DNA of 64,000 bases from the NCBI GenBank assembly GCA_947568835.1, contig OX387606.1, positions 13,826,001 through 13,890,000 on the forward strand, given 5' to 3'. Below the pieces are notes generated by a model. It had not been told where the DNA came from. It worked only from the letters and a program-made list of their open reading frames with translations, and did no database searches. A program made the position numbers and the translations under genes. Origin of the DNA: Protonemura montana. Taxonomy: Eukaryota > Arthropoda > Insecta > Plecoptera > Nemouridae. Shown in pieces: positions 12,301 to 24,954 of the stretch (positions are counted from its first letter, which is position 1; each line of letters begins with the position of its first letter).

Positions 12301-14161
12301 AAACAGATTGAGCCAGCTATAAATTCAGGTGCCCAGGCCTCCGAAAAGCTGAATTCATTGGGGGGGGGGGGGGGGGGGGGGGTATTTAGGCTGACAAGCG
12401 CCCAAATTTTTTCTTGCGAAGACCTTGAGATTAATCGCCCCACAGTGGTTCGTGCCAACAATCAAGCTGGTTTTTGTCATCAATTCGTGGGTTTGAAATG
12501 CAGATGTACTCTAAAATATGGTATTTGGATTCAAATTTGGACCCCTACTCCTAATTTTGTTTTCGGAGGTGGACCTCTCTCCCTTCCCATCGTATTAAAC
12601 CTTTTTGTTTTCAAATAAGCACCTCAGATCTCGCTTTGCTCAACAAAATTTCTTTGATCAAAGGTAAACATTAGTTTTTGGTAATTGGCATCGTATTAGA
12701 GTTCGATTTTTTGCCCTCTTTATTTGTGAGTGAATTTAATATTTTTCACTGTTTTCACCATTTCCATGCCGGGCCCCTACCCTCCCAGTCTGTCATTGGG
12801 AATGTGAAATGAAAATGTAGGCCTTAATAGGATGAAGACCATACAGGTAAAGGCGACTAGTTGCCTTCTTATGGCAGTACTTGCACCGACCAGCAAAATT
12901 GCGTCCTGAATGGGTAAGGGGAACGCTGACGATTCAGCAAAGTTTCGTGCAACCAAATTGCACTTACCATTACTTTTAGCTTCTTAAACTTAAACAACTG
13001 GTAGCCCGTCTTATGACCTCTTACTCGTGAAGCGGTGATAATCCCACAAATGATATTTTCTTTTTAAAACATCCCTTGCCCCAAAATACAAAGGTCAGAT
13101 ATTATTTTTGAGACCCTTCCCCGAGCACCTGCGTCTTAAAAGCGCACACTGGGGTCTTCCTTACCTGCAAGCTCGATCGCCCTCTCGAAATCTGCTTTCT
13201 CGTAATTGTCGCCAACTTTTTCCGGGTCCGAGATCTTTCTCGGGTCGTTAAGTCTCACGCCTACAATCGATTGAAAAAATTACTACAATATACTATTTAT
13301 TGTAAGGAAGTAGGAAAATTTAAAATAAACTTTCTCGACAAACTGTTTTTACTTTTTAGCTCCACTCCTACAGCGTCGCCGTTGGCAACAACTTGCCTCA
13401 CATCAGCATCTGCATAAAAACAACAACAAACTGGTACAATCATTCTAAAACCAGTTCTTTCAATTAGCATTAGGTTGAGTAATTGTTTGCAAACAGTGAG
13501 GAAAATTAACAAATATATTTTATTAAGCATACGAGGAAAACAAATAACGCAAGCAGCGAGGAAAATTGACCAATAGATTTCATTAAGCATTTGCGGAAAA
13601 CTAACATCTCAGTGTATTTTAGTGTAAACAATTTTCTCGGCTAGAAGTCAGTTTGTTTGATTTGTACGTTGAATTTGCTCCTCGCTTACCCGATTGGCGT
13701 TTTATCCCCGGTTCAGCTTCTACCATTCTACGCTCGCCGGTTGTAGTGTCAGAAGGTTCCTGTAATTTGCCTTCTGGTAGGGTTGGAGACAATCTGGGGG
13801 TATAAGATGACCGGAATTAACACTGCACCAAAATTGTCAGTCGTCGAAGTCAGATTTGTGTTCACGGGGATCAAATGCTGCGTTTAATACTGATTGCAAC
13901 TCTGTGGCATTGCAAAGGTCAATCAATCAGGAAAAGAAATCCCAATCGATTATTCTTCTCATAAAAGTGACCGAATTATCAGTTATAAGCTATGAGTGCA
14001 TGATTTAAAACGTAAACAAATACTTGCAACAGTTTATTGACTTTGTAACCCTCTGAATAGGAAGCAGTTTTCCAAAATATAACATAAGTAAATTTCAGAC
14101 GCTAAAAATCCGATAAATCAAATATCGATACACATTTAAAATACCTGTCAGTCTGTGACAT
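9363..14161 (-). CDS. SV2-like major facilitator superfamily transporter
   Basis: This is a 12-helix MFS membrane protein of the synaptic vesicle glycoprotein 2 / SVOP-like group; its substrate is unknown. Minus-strand exons are 14145-14161, 13690-13793, 13353-13409, 13165-13260, 11555-11879, 11083-11443, 10802-10998, 10182-10444, 9738-9897, 9516-9643 and 9363-9418, in phase, giving 587 aa. A polar N-terminal tail leads to the SV2/SVOP signature (ADFERAIELAGYGKFHYILL). TM1 carries SEEMDV. The loop motif GSVADSIGRKK follows TM2. RFLNGAALGGSGPVIWSYFAEF and the LPESPKFL segment come next. A luminal Cys-containing loop (ASVCQVTTYV...HADLCSDKI) precedes TM7-12. DSLGRKF repeats the loop motif in the second half, and FPTNLRATGVA is family-typical. 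It is complete, although the long luminal glycosylated domain of vertebrate SV2 is much shorter here, which fits the insect SV2-like expansion. The first coding exon is only 17 nt. Confidence 0.9.
12360..12382 (+). repeat. 23-nt guanine homopolymer in an SV2-like intron
   Basis: An uninterrupted run of 23 G on the plus strand (C on the transcribed sense strand) lies in the intron between 11879 and 13165. The length may be unreliable in any assembly. Confidence 0.9.
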
Positions 14162-17100
14162 CTCGATACACACGTTATCTAATTAAACACCATGTTGGTG
14201 GCACATTAGGAGTGCTTGACCAACGACTGCATTTTTTGATCGGTGAAAGGAAAGGTCGCGGGAACAAAGTTACAGGTCGCGCAATCTGAGATAATTCAGA
14301 TCGCGGAGTCATCCGAAATTAACACGCACTGTCACTCGCTAATTCATTGCACTCAAAACGACGGATGCAGATTACATCCTACTGGTCAGTGCTTAGAGGG
14401 TTTGTCAGCAATCAAATTATCAACACGGTAATTTTTGTCACGAAAAAAAAACATGCTGTAACACATGTGTGGTGCACTGGGTCACGTTTTCTTTGATAGC
14501 AGAATAACGGGCGAAGGATAGTCCTTGTGCTGTTGTCACGCTAATTAGAACGCGCAGGAATTTCTGGATTAAAATATTTAATGTTTTGTCACGTGAGCGA
14601 CACGCATGCCTACAATATGTTTAGTTTGAGCAGGTTTAAACTGTTTTAGATGATAGGACAAGAGGGTGGACAAATGTGAATATTTAAAAATGAAAAATGT
14701 AACTAAATAATTTGACATGACCATGCCGCAAATATTGTATTAGCAAAATTCAGGAACTGTCACTTGGACACTTCTAGTCGCTCTTTGAAACTCGAGAATG
14801 ATTTTAATCTTCTTCGCTGTCTCCTGCATTGCGAGTAAACATAAACAATGGCATTTAAGGTAGTCAGTTCTTTACCACCTGCAGCTGCATGTATCAACTC
14901 CTGAAGACTTTTACCAGTAGCTAAGCACCAGAAAAAAGCACCAGTAAAGTCCAAAATATACTACGTACGAAGCGTTTCATTTTCCAGGCGTAGAATTTAC
15001 CCCCAAAAATCTACGTGCCTAAACGTGAATGGTGTCACACGTGTGTCACGTGGTTTTAACCAGAAATCAGATTCCACTTAACTAAGTGGCACAATGTTTA
15101 ATAGGGAAGGGAGAAACGTTTAAAGAATGAATCTGTGCAATCAAGCAATCAGTAAATCTAAAGATGTTGCCAAGATCGAGAAAGAGGCTGTACAATAGAC
15201 GACCCCTGTGAGATCGACACTCAAGAGCGACACTCATATAATTACTTGAATTGTGCAAGTAACACAAGGCTGATATGTTTTGTAAGATATTTTAGAAGCG
15301 CAATCGCATGAAGTTGAATTTGCATGTAAGCCAATAATTAATCGTTGATTAACGATCATGCTCACATGGACTTTTGATAAGCGATGTAAGAAATTTGGTG
15401 CTAATTTTGGCGCGCTTTGAGCAAAGAAATTGACCCCGCGACATGGTTCAATTTTTCAACTACTGCCATTGGTTCCTTGTTTTTTTTGTTGTAAAGAAAC
15501 ACCATAAAAACATACGCCCCCTCACCCCTACTGCTCAAATTGCTCGTTCTTATATGACGCTGATAATTAACGAGCAACAAACCATAGCGAAAATAAAAAA
15601 ATACATCTACCAATTCTCCTTTCTTACGTATTGTAGCGTAACATTTAACCGTCGTCCATATTGGCGATAAGTTACGATTTTTCACCATTGCAAGTAAACT
15701 ATTTCGCTCAAATCACAAGAAAACACCTTACTCTGTTTGTCTATCGCCTCCCTATGATGCTCTGTGGCGTCTTATTCCGACCTCGCGACTAGATGATCAC
15801 CACTACAATGCCACTGATGTCGAGACGACGAGTAGTTATGAACGATATTGTATCGCCCAGAGGGTGATTACCTGCATAAATATAGACAATCTCATCCGAA
15901 AATAGTTTATGCCAACTAAATCACGTAGAGTGTTTACTACGGCGATCACTCCAGACCATATATTTCATTATTATTATCTATTATGTGTGTGTTTGTGTGA
16001 TCACCTTGTTGACCTGATCCAAGAGTATGCTCCAAAACCCACCAAACGAGCACTGTTTGGTTTTATCAATAAATATTGCAAGGTATTGTCGTCCGGACAT
16101 GTTTACTAGCCTTTTGTGTGGATTTGGGACCGTATTGAATACGTCAGTAATAGTAAACATGCTTTTAAGAAATCTACGTTCGCCATAAATTTGACAATGT
16201 TGAGTTAGTTTTGCTTTGGTGATAAATAGTTGCACATGCGTGCGTGTTTTAGGAAATATTTTAGGTACTAAAAATGACAGTCAAAGTCGAAGACCAGGGA
16301 ACGAGGTATAGTTTCTAAAATTTCATAAAATTTTGAAATAATTATTTTGATACTTACATGTCTTTTTATGCTTTATCCCGGCTAATTTGCATACGAATTT
16401 CAAGTTCAAAATTGACCAAAATAAAAATAAAACAGTGACAGAAACGGAAAAGGGTAAAAATTATCCTGTTAAAATTAACTTGAGGGCAACAGATAGTTTA
16501 TTTTTATGTTGCATGATATTTACAAGGTTTGCATATACACCTAGTTGAAGAATTAATTCTTTACTCTCTAAGGTAGCACTATAAGATCTTACTTAATACA
16601 AAATCAGACTCATCAGTTATAGTTTAACATTGAAGGAGGGGAAGTGGCTTCTCTTTTGTGAATAGAACAGCTGAGTGAAATATACATAAGAAATTGTATG
16701 TTGTAGACCAGCAGCTGACTGATAATCAAAAGCTTGGAACAGAACTAAAGTACAAGATATTATAAATTATGATCTTAGATCAAAAATCTAGTAAAAATAC
16801 CTTAGTTACATGAAAACTTGAGTTTAGCATATGCATACTATTTTGCAGTAAACTTTCAGTCAATAACCAAGATCCAAAAGTAACTGGGCTGAGAAATATT
16901 TTTTTAAATCATAAAAACTTTATCAAAAGTAAATCTGCATAGTTTCTCATGTCTAGAACATATGCATAATTTTATTGTGTAAAACTTTTGCGATCCAAGA
17001 TCAGCGGAAAACCAAAATTATACAATGTTTTTCCTGGGAAAGGTCTGTACATTGACTCTTCAAACTCACATTTTGTTTGTTGCAAATGTGTGAATTGAAA

Positions 17101-18175
17101 TAGATATTCTTAATTACAGAGAAATAAACAATCTACATTTGCCAAGAAAAACAATCTGTTATTTTGCCCAGGTACTTTTTCGATAGAATCGTTATAAAAA
17201 AATAAAAATTACCTTAGAGTCAGGCTGGACTCACTTCAACTTAACTTTGACAAAGAATCAGGATTGAAATCTTTAGTCAATTTGTCACTTATCAACACAT
17301 TTTCTTTCTTTTGTGAGCAGATAGGAAAGAAAACAAGATCTAAATATCAACATCTCAAATGAAAAGCTTACAGAGCAATGTCAACAAAGTGTAGATCTTA
17401 AATTGAGAGTATTAAGTAACTAACTTGCCTCAAGTCTGTGCAATTGCCCACTGATTTCTAGACACTACAATGGATAGCCAGTGCAAGTGGTCAAGTTATG
17501 AAACATTTGCTAACTTTACCATAGTTCTTACAGCACGTTGTGTGGCTGGCTTATTCAACCCCTTTTTTATCATAAATATGCCATAAGACTGGAGAGGAAG
17601 TCGCATTTTTTCCAAAACCAGTCACCAGAAGTGTGCTATCCACGTAGTAGAGTAAAGATCAGAGGGTTACACTTAGCAATTTTAATAGTTGGGTGATTTC
17701 ACTTCTACATCCTCGGTTTCACAATCAGAGTACGTGAGTTTATATCTGGGTACGTTTTATTTTACAAAATAAAGTTTCTCAGACAGGCGAACAAAGCCTA
17801 CATGGTAGACTTTTAATTTCCAATAATGTGGAAAATTTTGTCATCATTTCACTTTACATTAAGGTAACAAATAAAATTAAAGGACTTTACATTCTGTATT
17901 CAATATAATGTACAGTAAACATCAGCTCTTATTATTTAAGTGCACAATTTTAAATATATAACTTAAACGTAATCTGCTCAAACACAAATTCTCAACAGCT
18001 TTGTCAATGTTCCACCAGCTTATCTTCTAGTATAAATACTATTTAGTATCAATTGGTATCGCAATAAATAATGATAAATGAATGAATCGTTTTGGTCGAT
18101 ACAAGACCTGGATAAAATTTACGAATAGTAGTGATGGTGGTGCCACTCTTCCCACGGGGGCACCGCCGGCCATTC
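14162..18175. other. 4 kb gene-free stretch between the SV2-like gene and the 794-aa protein gene
   Basis: The left part should contain the promoter and 5' UTR of the SV2-like gene, and the right part the 3' UTR of the gene ending at 18176 (minus-strand AATAAA at 17756-17761). Open frames here are short and lack domain or splice support. From about 16,300 to 18,000 the DNA is strongly AT-rich. I see no supported coding region or RNA gene. Confidence 0.45.
17756..17761 (-). terminator. Possible polyadenylation signal for the gene ending at 18176
   Basis: A minus-strand AATAAA about 415 nt after the stop codon is a reasonable 3' UTR end. No other evidence supports it. Confidence 0.35.
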
Positions 18176-21100
18176 CTAGCTCGTTCGCGAGCGCTTGCTT
18201 GGAGGGCTGGCGTCTACCATCGCCTGTTTGAACATATACTTCATCTGAGGCATGAACTTGATCACATCTCGCACTTGGATCAGCGGCACGATCTCCGAGA
18301 TGGAAGAACACTTGCCTGCCTCAAGGAGGATCATCATCTGTTGTCTGTGAAATAAAAGACAAGGATTAGCATTCTCTTTTAGGAAATGAAATCATGCTGA
18401 AATGTTCAGTTTGCTTTTCTGTTCACTGTAAAAAAAATACATTTTATGTTAGTTTAAACGCAGATAAAATTTTTGTCAGGGAATTAAGTTTGTACCTTAA
18501 AAATATAAGCCATAAATGTCAAAGATTTTGTGTTAACAGGAAGCACTTCCAGTGGCACCTTGAGGTCCCCATCCACAGCAGTGTGGGCACAGCTCTATTG
18601 CCAATTTGCTCTATCATATTCTTTGTTTTTTGTTGTTTTTTTTTTTTTCAGTGAGAAAATGATCGTTTTGATCCAAAGTTTTGCAACGAAAGATAGCAAA
18701 TAGCAAGCGGTCATCCAGCCTAGAGAATGCTGCTGCTGCCAATTGGCAGGGAAAATTTGTTTTCATTGTAGGGGTACAAAGATTCAAACCAGATTAATTA
18801 TTGAGTCAATATTTGTTAAATAATTAATATTGGATTTTGAACATTTGTTTTAAAATATTTGTTTTTGTAATTGAATACACCATTTCAATATTCGAGAAAA
18901 GCATAGTTAACAATTTCCAAATTTCCTTTTAGATAGCAATACTTTGCATCACAAATTAGTGCCTAACAGGCAATACATTATCTAACAATGTTTCTATATT
19001 ACTTTCAGAAAGGTAGCACAGGGGAAATTTAGGTATCTAGAGACCAAAATATTGGTTTTTTTGACAAATTATTGAAAATTTCAATAAAATATATCTGCAT
19101 GCCATTCCACATGTATTTGATAGTAGAGTTTTTCCTCAATCTTATTATTAGATATTCCATTTAATGATTTTTTTTTTATTTTTATTATTCAGTGCTAATT
19201 TGACTACTAAAAAACATTGGTTGCATGCCTTTAGTGGATTGGCATGATATACGCTGGACATTTCTAATCTAATATCCAATTTAGGCAGGCGACAAGGATC
19301 CTGATCCCAGCCGCCACCAGGATATGACGACCATATTCCTGGGTATTAAAGGTAGGAAAAAACATTCGGTAGTGATTTTCCAGAAATCCAGATAGAGAAA
19401 GTGTCTTGGCATTGTGAAAAAAAGAAGGAATAAGAAAGCTGCTTTCACCCTTGATAAAGTAACGAATAAGTGGCAAAATGCCGTAAAAATTGGTTGTTTA
19501 ACTTGCATTCAAAAGCCTTTTTTTTTCAATATGAATGTCTTTCATACAAGAAACTAAATGCAAAACAAACTAATAACAAGAATGAAAAAGACCCAAAGTG
19601 TCCAAACTGAACAACTTTTGGTAAGTGATCAAAAATAAAATAACAGAAAGGGGAATATTTTGTTGCAGGTTTTAATCCCCACTGCATAAATATGAGTCCC
19701 TCTCACAGGGAAGCTTGAACGTTAATTTCTGTCTCTCGTCAAAAATTAATCCCATCGATGCCAACACTGTTGCTGGTTTTCAGAGTTGACTGCTGATTTC
19801 CTTGGCGTAAAATGTTTTCGAATCTTTCCAGCCATTTGCTGATCCACGCATCATGTTTCGAGTTTAAAAGTAAGGTTAGGGTCACGTAAACTGACCAGAA
19901 GGACAAGCGTATCAAGGCTTCTAACAACTTATCATACATAATCCGAAACAATGCCTCTGCCAACTGAACTTGGCCAAAGAGCCTACTTATTGCCTGGCAT
20001 TGTATTGCTCCGTTTATTCTTTTTCCATAAAGCGATGAAATTAAAACATCTCTGACATAAAAGGTTTGGGCACTTCGTTACTACATTTGTTTATTTCTAT
20101 GTATGTTTATTTAAAGCATGGCTTTTCACTTAAAACATTCAATTGATTGTTCATAAATACATTATCTGAAAAACTCCACCCAAATGAAAGAATTACAAAA
20201 ATTGGACAAATATAGCAGTTCACTCCACAAGTGCTATGAGCACAGGATCATTTCAGCAATTAAGAGTCCACCAATCTAGAGCTATGGAATTCCAGGTCTG
20301 CATCATGACTTTTTTTGATCGTTTTCAGTTCAAAATTGTGCAGTCATTGTTTCAGTTTATTTATTGAGGCAGTGCCAACTTAGCAAATAGAACGAAATGC
20401 ATAAAATAAACATCTGCATTTTTATTTAAATCTGGCCCATTGGTACTTTTACTTTTTAATTTTTTTATTCCAGGACAATCAAAAGAAAAGCGTGGGCTTC
20501 ATGGGATGTAAAGGGCAGTTTAAATTGTCATGAAACAAGGGAAACTCACCTGTTTCCCTGGTAGAGATTTATTCTGAGTACTTCTTGCAAGTTTTGCATG
20601 CATATGCTCAGCGGTACGGAAGGAAAGTAGTGCCCAATGAGGTCGGTAAGCGTCATCAGCAGCTCGGCAAAGATGAACGGCTTGAGGTTAATGCATGGCA
20701 CCATCGTGCTGTCGACTAACGCCTTCGACACTTGGTATGCTTTGTGACCGCTTGACCCGGCCGTTTCAACTGCAAACAAAGTCAGAACGCTGTTACTAGA
20801 TGTCTAGAAGCAAGAATGCGCTCGATCGCTCTTCCAAACATTCTCTGGGATGTGTACATGTCTGGTTGGGACATTTTGATGGCAAGTCTTGGCGAGAATA
20901 TTCCAGTGGACAGAATATTCCGATGCTGGGTCGAATGGCTGGAACTAAAAATCAAGGATAACCCTGGACCACTGGAGTTTTCACCATTGTAAATTTTAAT
21001 TGGCAGGAGGACTGACGTTCAGTCTACCAGGGATAAATTTTGCAGCAGATAATTGAAAATAGTCATGGAGACCATAAGACAATATGTGAAATCCACTAGG

Positions 21101-24100
21101 TAAGTTGTAATCTAGATATAGAAGCAATGTTGGCAATAGAACAAAAGCTTTTTGAATGAATATTATCATTCTTAAAGAGTTCCATAGATTTTTCATCTGC
21201 GAATAAAGAAAGTCGAGGCCCACATAAGAAAGTGTTTCCAGCAGCCTCAGGAATTTCTAAGAACTTGTGAACGATATCAACCAAAAACACGGCACTTTCA
21301 TCGACCTGAAAATAGCTTAGGAATTTGCTTAATACTTTGCTTTGTCCAACGAACTGTGATTCTTAAACAAAACTTCTGAATTAAATGAAATTTTAGTGGT
21401 TGTGGTCTTGAATGATAAATGGATGTTCAGTGTAAGAATATTTTCAAGCAGTCCAATATACTACTTTTCGGGGTCAAAAATTTCTCCATGTTATTGCTAT
21501 GCGCTGTGTTTTAACTAAGCCCCCGAGACAAAAAGCATGAACTGGGATAATTTTTGCTCGAGGTTGTGGCGAAACTAGATTTCTTCAAGAAATATCTCGA
21601 GCTATAACTAAGGAACAAAGATAACTAGTAGAGGTACATTTTCAGGTGTAAGACTCATTTGATACTTCATTAGCACATGACTTTTTTTTTCACTTTTCAG
21701 CCTCAGAAAAACAGATTTGAGACAAGAGCTATCATATTTATAGTCATTTCAAGGGCCTTGCACCTTCTGCTACACCGCTTGTTAAATGTGTACCGATGGC
21801 GACATCCTCCAGTATATGAGTCCTAAGCAAATGCTTATGTATCTATGCCGTCATTAGTCCACATTCAACGCACGTTGGGACGGGAAGTGCAGGGCGCTAC
21901 AGACATACATATGATCGTTTAAGGCTCGAATCCTTTCTAAACTTGAGAAGTCAAAAAACTTGTTGTGTCCCAAGGCAAGCTGTATCATACCAATTTCAAT
22001 TCTCAACTACCTAGACATCTAAAACTAACATCTCGCAAGACATAGGTGAGTCCCATCATTCTCCGTACCTATTTGAATAAGTTTCCCACTCTCGTTCCCA
22101 TTGCTCCTTCCGTTATGGGCCGGTTGCGGCTGAGGCTGCAGCGACGACAGGTCAATTACGTCTGAGCCGGGCATTGCCGTGGAATAATTGTACCGTCCGC
22201 CGTTAGTTCCGTTGACCGAGATGAGTGGAGGCGGTGGTGCTTGAGGATACTTGTTGTTGTTGATGTTGTTAATCGCCGGCGGGGTATGCCTCTGCTGCGC
22301 CGCATAGTGCGAGGGGTGGTGCGGCGGCATCATCTGGTGGTGCTGCGGGGCTGTCGCCATGCTCATATGGTGCATCGAGTTAGGCGAAATGCTAGGCATG
22401 CTCAAGCCGGTCGTCGCCGAATAACCGGAGTTTGACCTAGGAAAAGAGGGCCCGCGTAAGTCATGAATCGATACTTCACTAGTCTGTCCATCACGTCACA
22501 ACCTTGCAGACAACTCACCAATCATCCTCATTTCCGTACGATGGGTAACTAATAAAAACAGACAAAATGTGTCAGTTTTTTTTTTTGCCAAGCTATGTAA
22601 GAATTTACGTGTAGGTACATGTAATATACTGATAGTTATATATTTTAATTCTAGTTAGGTAAAATAACTGTATTCAAGATACAAAAAAATTTGAAGGTTC
22701 TATTTTCTATATTTTTCTTCACAGAAAATGGCATCTTATAAAATGGGAACAAATGCATGAGAGAACCTAGAAGTATGAGACTCAGCAAGCGGGTCACTAA
22801 GAACTCAAAGTGTGTTTCAATGAAAATGCCACGTGCAATGCTCTCTAGGTTTCACTAGGCAATCTATTTCATAAATGCCTATCACAAAGATCCATCTAGA
22901 AGTGAATAGTCCACTGCTCACCTCATGGGTACGCCTGACGTTGTCCTAACCAAAGGCGGAGGATGCGTTGAAGCCACGTGAGTTTGCGGCGTAGACGCAA
23001 GTGCCATCGTCACATGCGGTCCGTATTGGTTGTATGTCGCGGGCGCTCTCGATCGCGGCTGATTGGCTCCGTAAGCAGATCGAGACGACGAGTTCATCTG
23101 GTTGTTCGTACCCGTGCTGTTGTTGATGTGATGTTGCAAAGCGGCCGGCGGATGTGCCATGCGCACAAGCTGGCCCGGTTGAAAAGGCTGGCCGCCCACC
23201 AGACCAGACCACCGATCCGAAACTTGTTGGACGCTCGTGGCTTGTGGCGGAGGCTTGCTGGGGGCTGACACTTGGAGAGTCGTTGTGCTGGCTGTGGACG
23301 GAGGCGCAGGCGGTTTGCTTGTCCACATCCCAGCTGTCATGGGTGTCGAGTTGCTCTTGCCGGACAACAGCAGTTGCGAGTCTACGACTTTGTTCGGCCA
23401 GTAATCTTCGAACACGGTACCGAGAGGGAAATAACTTCGAATGTCACCCACGCTTATTACGGAACACGTTTCGTGTGCAAATAATTCGTTTCGGATGCCT
23501 TGAACCTTACAACAAAATTTTAGATATGCCAAGTCCCAACCTTCGAGTTTCTCTGCTTTTAGCTTTAAATTGTCAGTTTCTCCTTCAAAGTAGAATAATG
23601 GGACATATTTAGTGTTATCACGGACTGTGTAAGGAACCACCGACTCGCCATTGATACGAATAAAACCGCACTTGTCTTGGGGACTGTTTGAACCCTGTAT
23701 TAACTTGTTGTAACACACGTCTAAAAAATTGTAAAACTCGCCAGCATCTTGCAACCGCACCACAAGATCTTTTGTTGTAAACAACTCGCGGCCGAATTGT
23801 GATTCACAATGCCTGACATTGATTTCGTTGAGTAATCTAGCTTCTTGATCAGTAATGTAATAACTTCGAATGGATGTACAGTTATAAATATCTGCATGCA
23901 AATAACTCAGGTACTTAGTTAGTAGTTTCAATTCTACCATACGAACAGCACAATATTTCTCTCCATACCTTAACACATATGGAATATAAGTTTTTCCTAG
24001 AGTGACCCAACCAAACTTTCCTCTCGTACTTTCCTCGTCACACGGAGGTTTGGTATCCGACTCGGTACCACTTTTCTCCTTTTCTGTTGTAGTTTTAACA

Positions 24101-24954
24101 ACAGTAACTTGGGCACTCACGCTTCCTGTACGAGTTAAAAAACCTAATATGCCTGGTTGACTATTATTTGCCAAGTGATTAGTGTTTTGGTTGTTTAGTC
24201 GTGCCACAGTTGTAGCAATTTTTGCTTTATTTGCTTCCACCATTTTAGCTGCCAATTCACGTATTTCTGCTTCATCGTGTCGCTCTTGTTTCACTTTGGG
24301 TGCTGAAAAAAAAAATGGGTGTTAAGATCTCTTGGGCTTTGTAAAGTTGTGAAGTGAAGAGGACATTAGATGTGCAAGGTGTTTATTTCTACACATTCAA
24401 GGCTATGCAAGGATAACCTGCAGTCGCGCTCATGCCAAGTAAGAATGCCATTTGCGCCAAAATGCAAACACCGCAGCCCAAATACACAGAAGCATGACTT
24501 TGTAATTAGTGTGAAAATTCTCCTTTCAAGCATATATGCTCAATTTATGTGTTACATACCCCCCAAACTGGGGAACAAAAGAAAGGGAACCAAGCTGATA
24601 TGAATATTTTAGAGCTTCCTAGGTATTGTAGCTGGATGTTTGTTAGTTGACTGCACAGGTGTTCTGAGCATCAGCTTAACCAACGCCAACGAAAGGACTT
24701 ACAGGCATGGAATTTGATAATACAATCGAGCAGTTTCACATAATGGGAAATAAGACTATTGGTTTAGTAGACATGCCCTTCAGGGAAGTCAGAAGTAGGT
24801 AGGCCTATTTTGCAGGCTCAGTGCATAGGCTTGGGGGCTCGTTTTCGGAAACAAATGGTGTCAAGCCACATACGACATTTACGAATTCCTTACCTGGTGC
24901 TGCACTGGGGTTATTGATGCAACTCGATAAGGCGGCAACTGACGGCAACGCCAT
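18176..24954 (-). CDS. Conserved-looking nuclear protein of unknown identity (~794 aa)
   Basis: I cannot name this protein. The phase-consistent minus-strand model is 24894-24954, 22922-24302, 22519-22548, 22069-22436, 21863-21936, 21224-21305, 20550-20769 and 18176-18344, totalling 795 codons. The donors at 21862 (AAT|GTGGAC) and 21223 are weak and tentative. The N-terminal 120 residues are charged and Ser/Thr-rich. Residues of about 125-330 form a globular domain (GWVTLGKTYIPYVLRYGEKY, RSYYITDQEARLLNEIN, GWDLAYLKFCCKVQGIRNEL, SYFPLGTVFEDYWPNKVVD). A long low-complexity Pro/Gln/Ser/His region follows (HHMSMATAPQHHQMMPPHHP). A second compact C-terminal domain then runs from about residue 620 (YQVSKALVDS, NLKPFIFAELLMTL, FMPQMKYMFKQAM). 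It ends in SPPSKRSRTS, a likely nuclear localisation signal. Two folded ends joined by a disordered Q/P linker suggest a transcription or chromatin cofactor, but that is inference. Confidence 0.75.

Noticed and set aside
21520..21740. Possible repeat in an intron of the 794-aa gene
   Set aside because: It has a repeat-like feel (AAGAAATATCTCGAGCTATAA), but there are no borders, duplications or second copy in the window to support a call.
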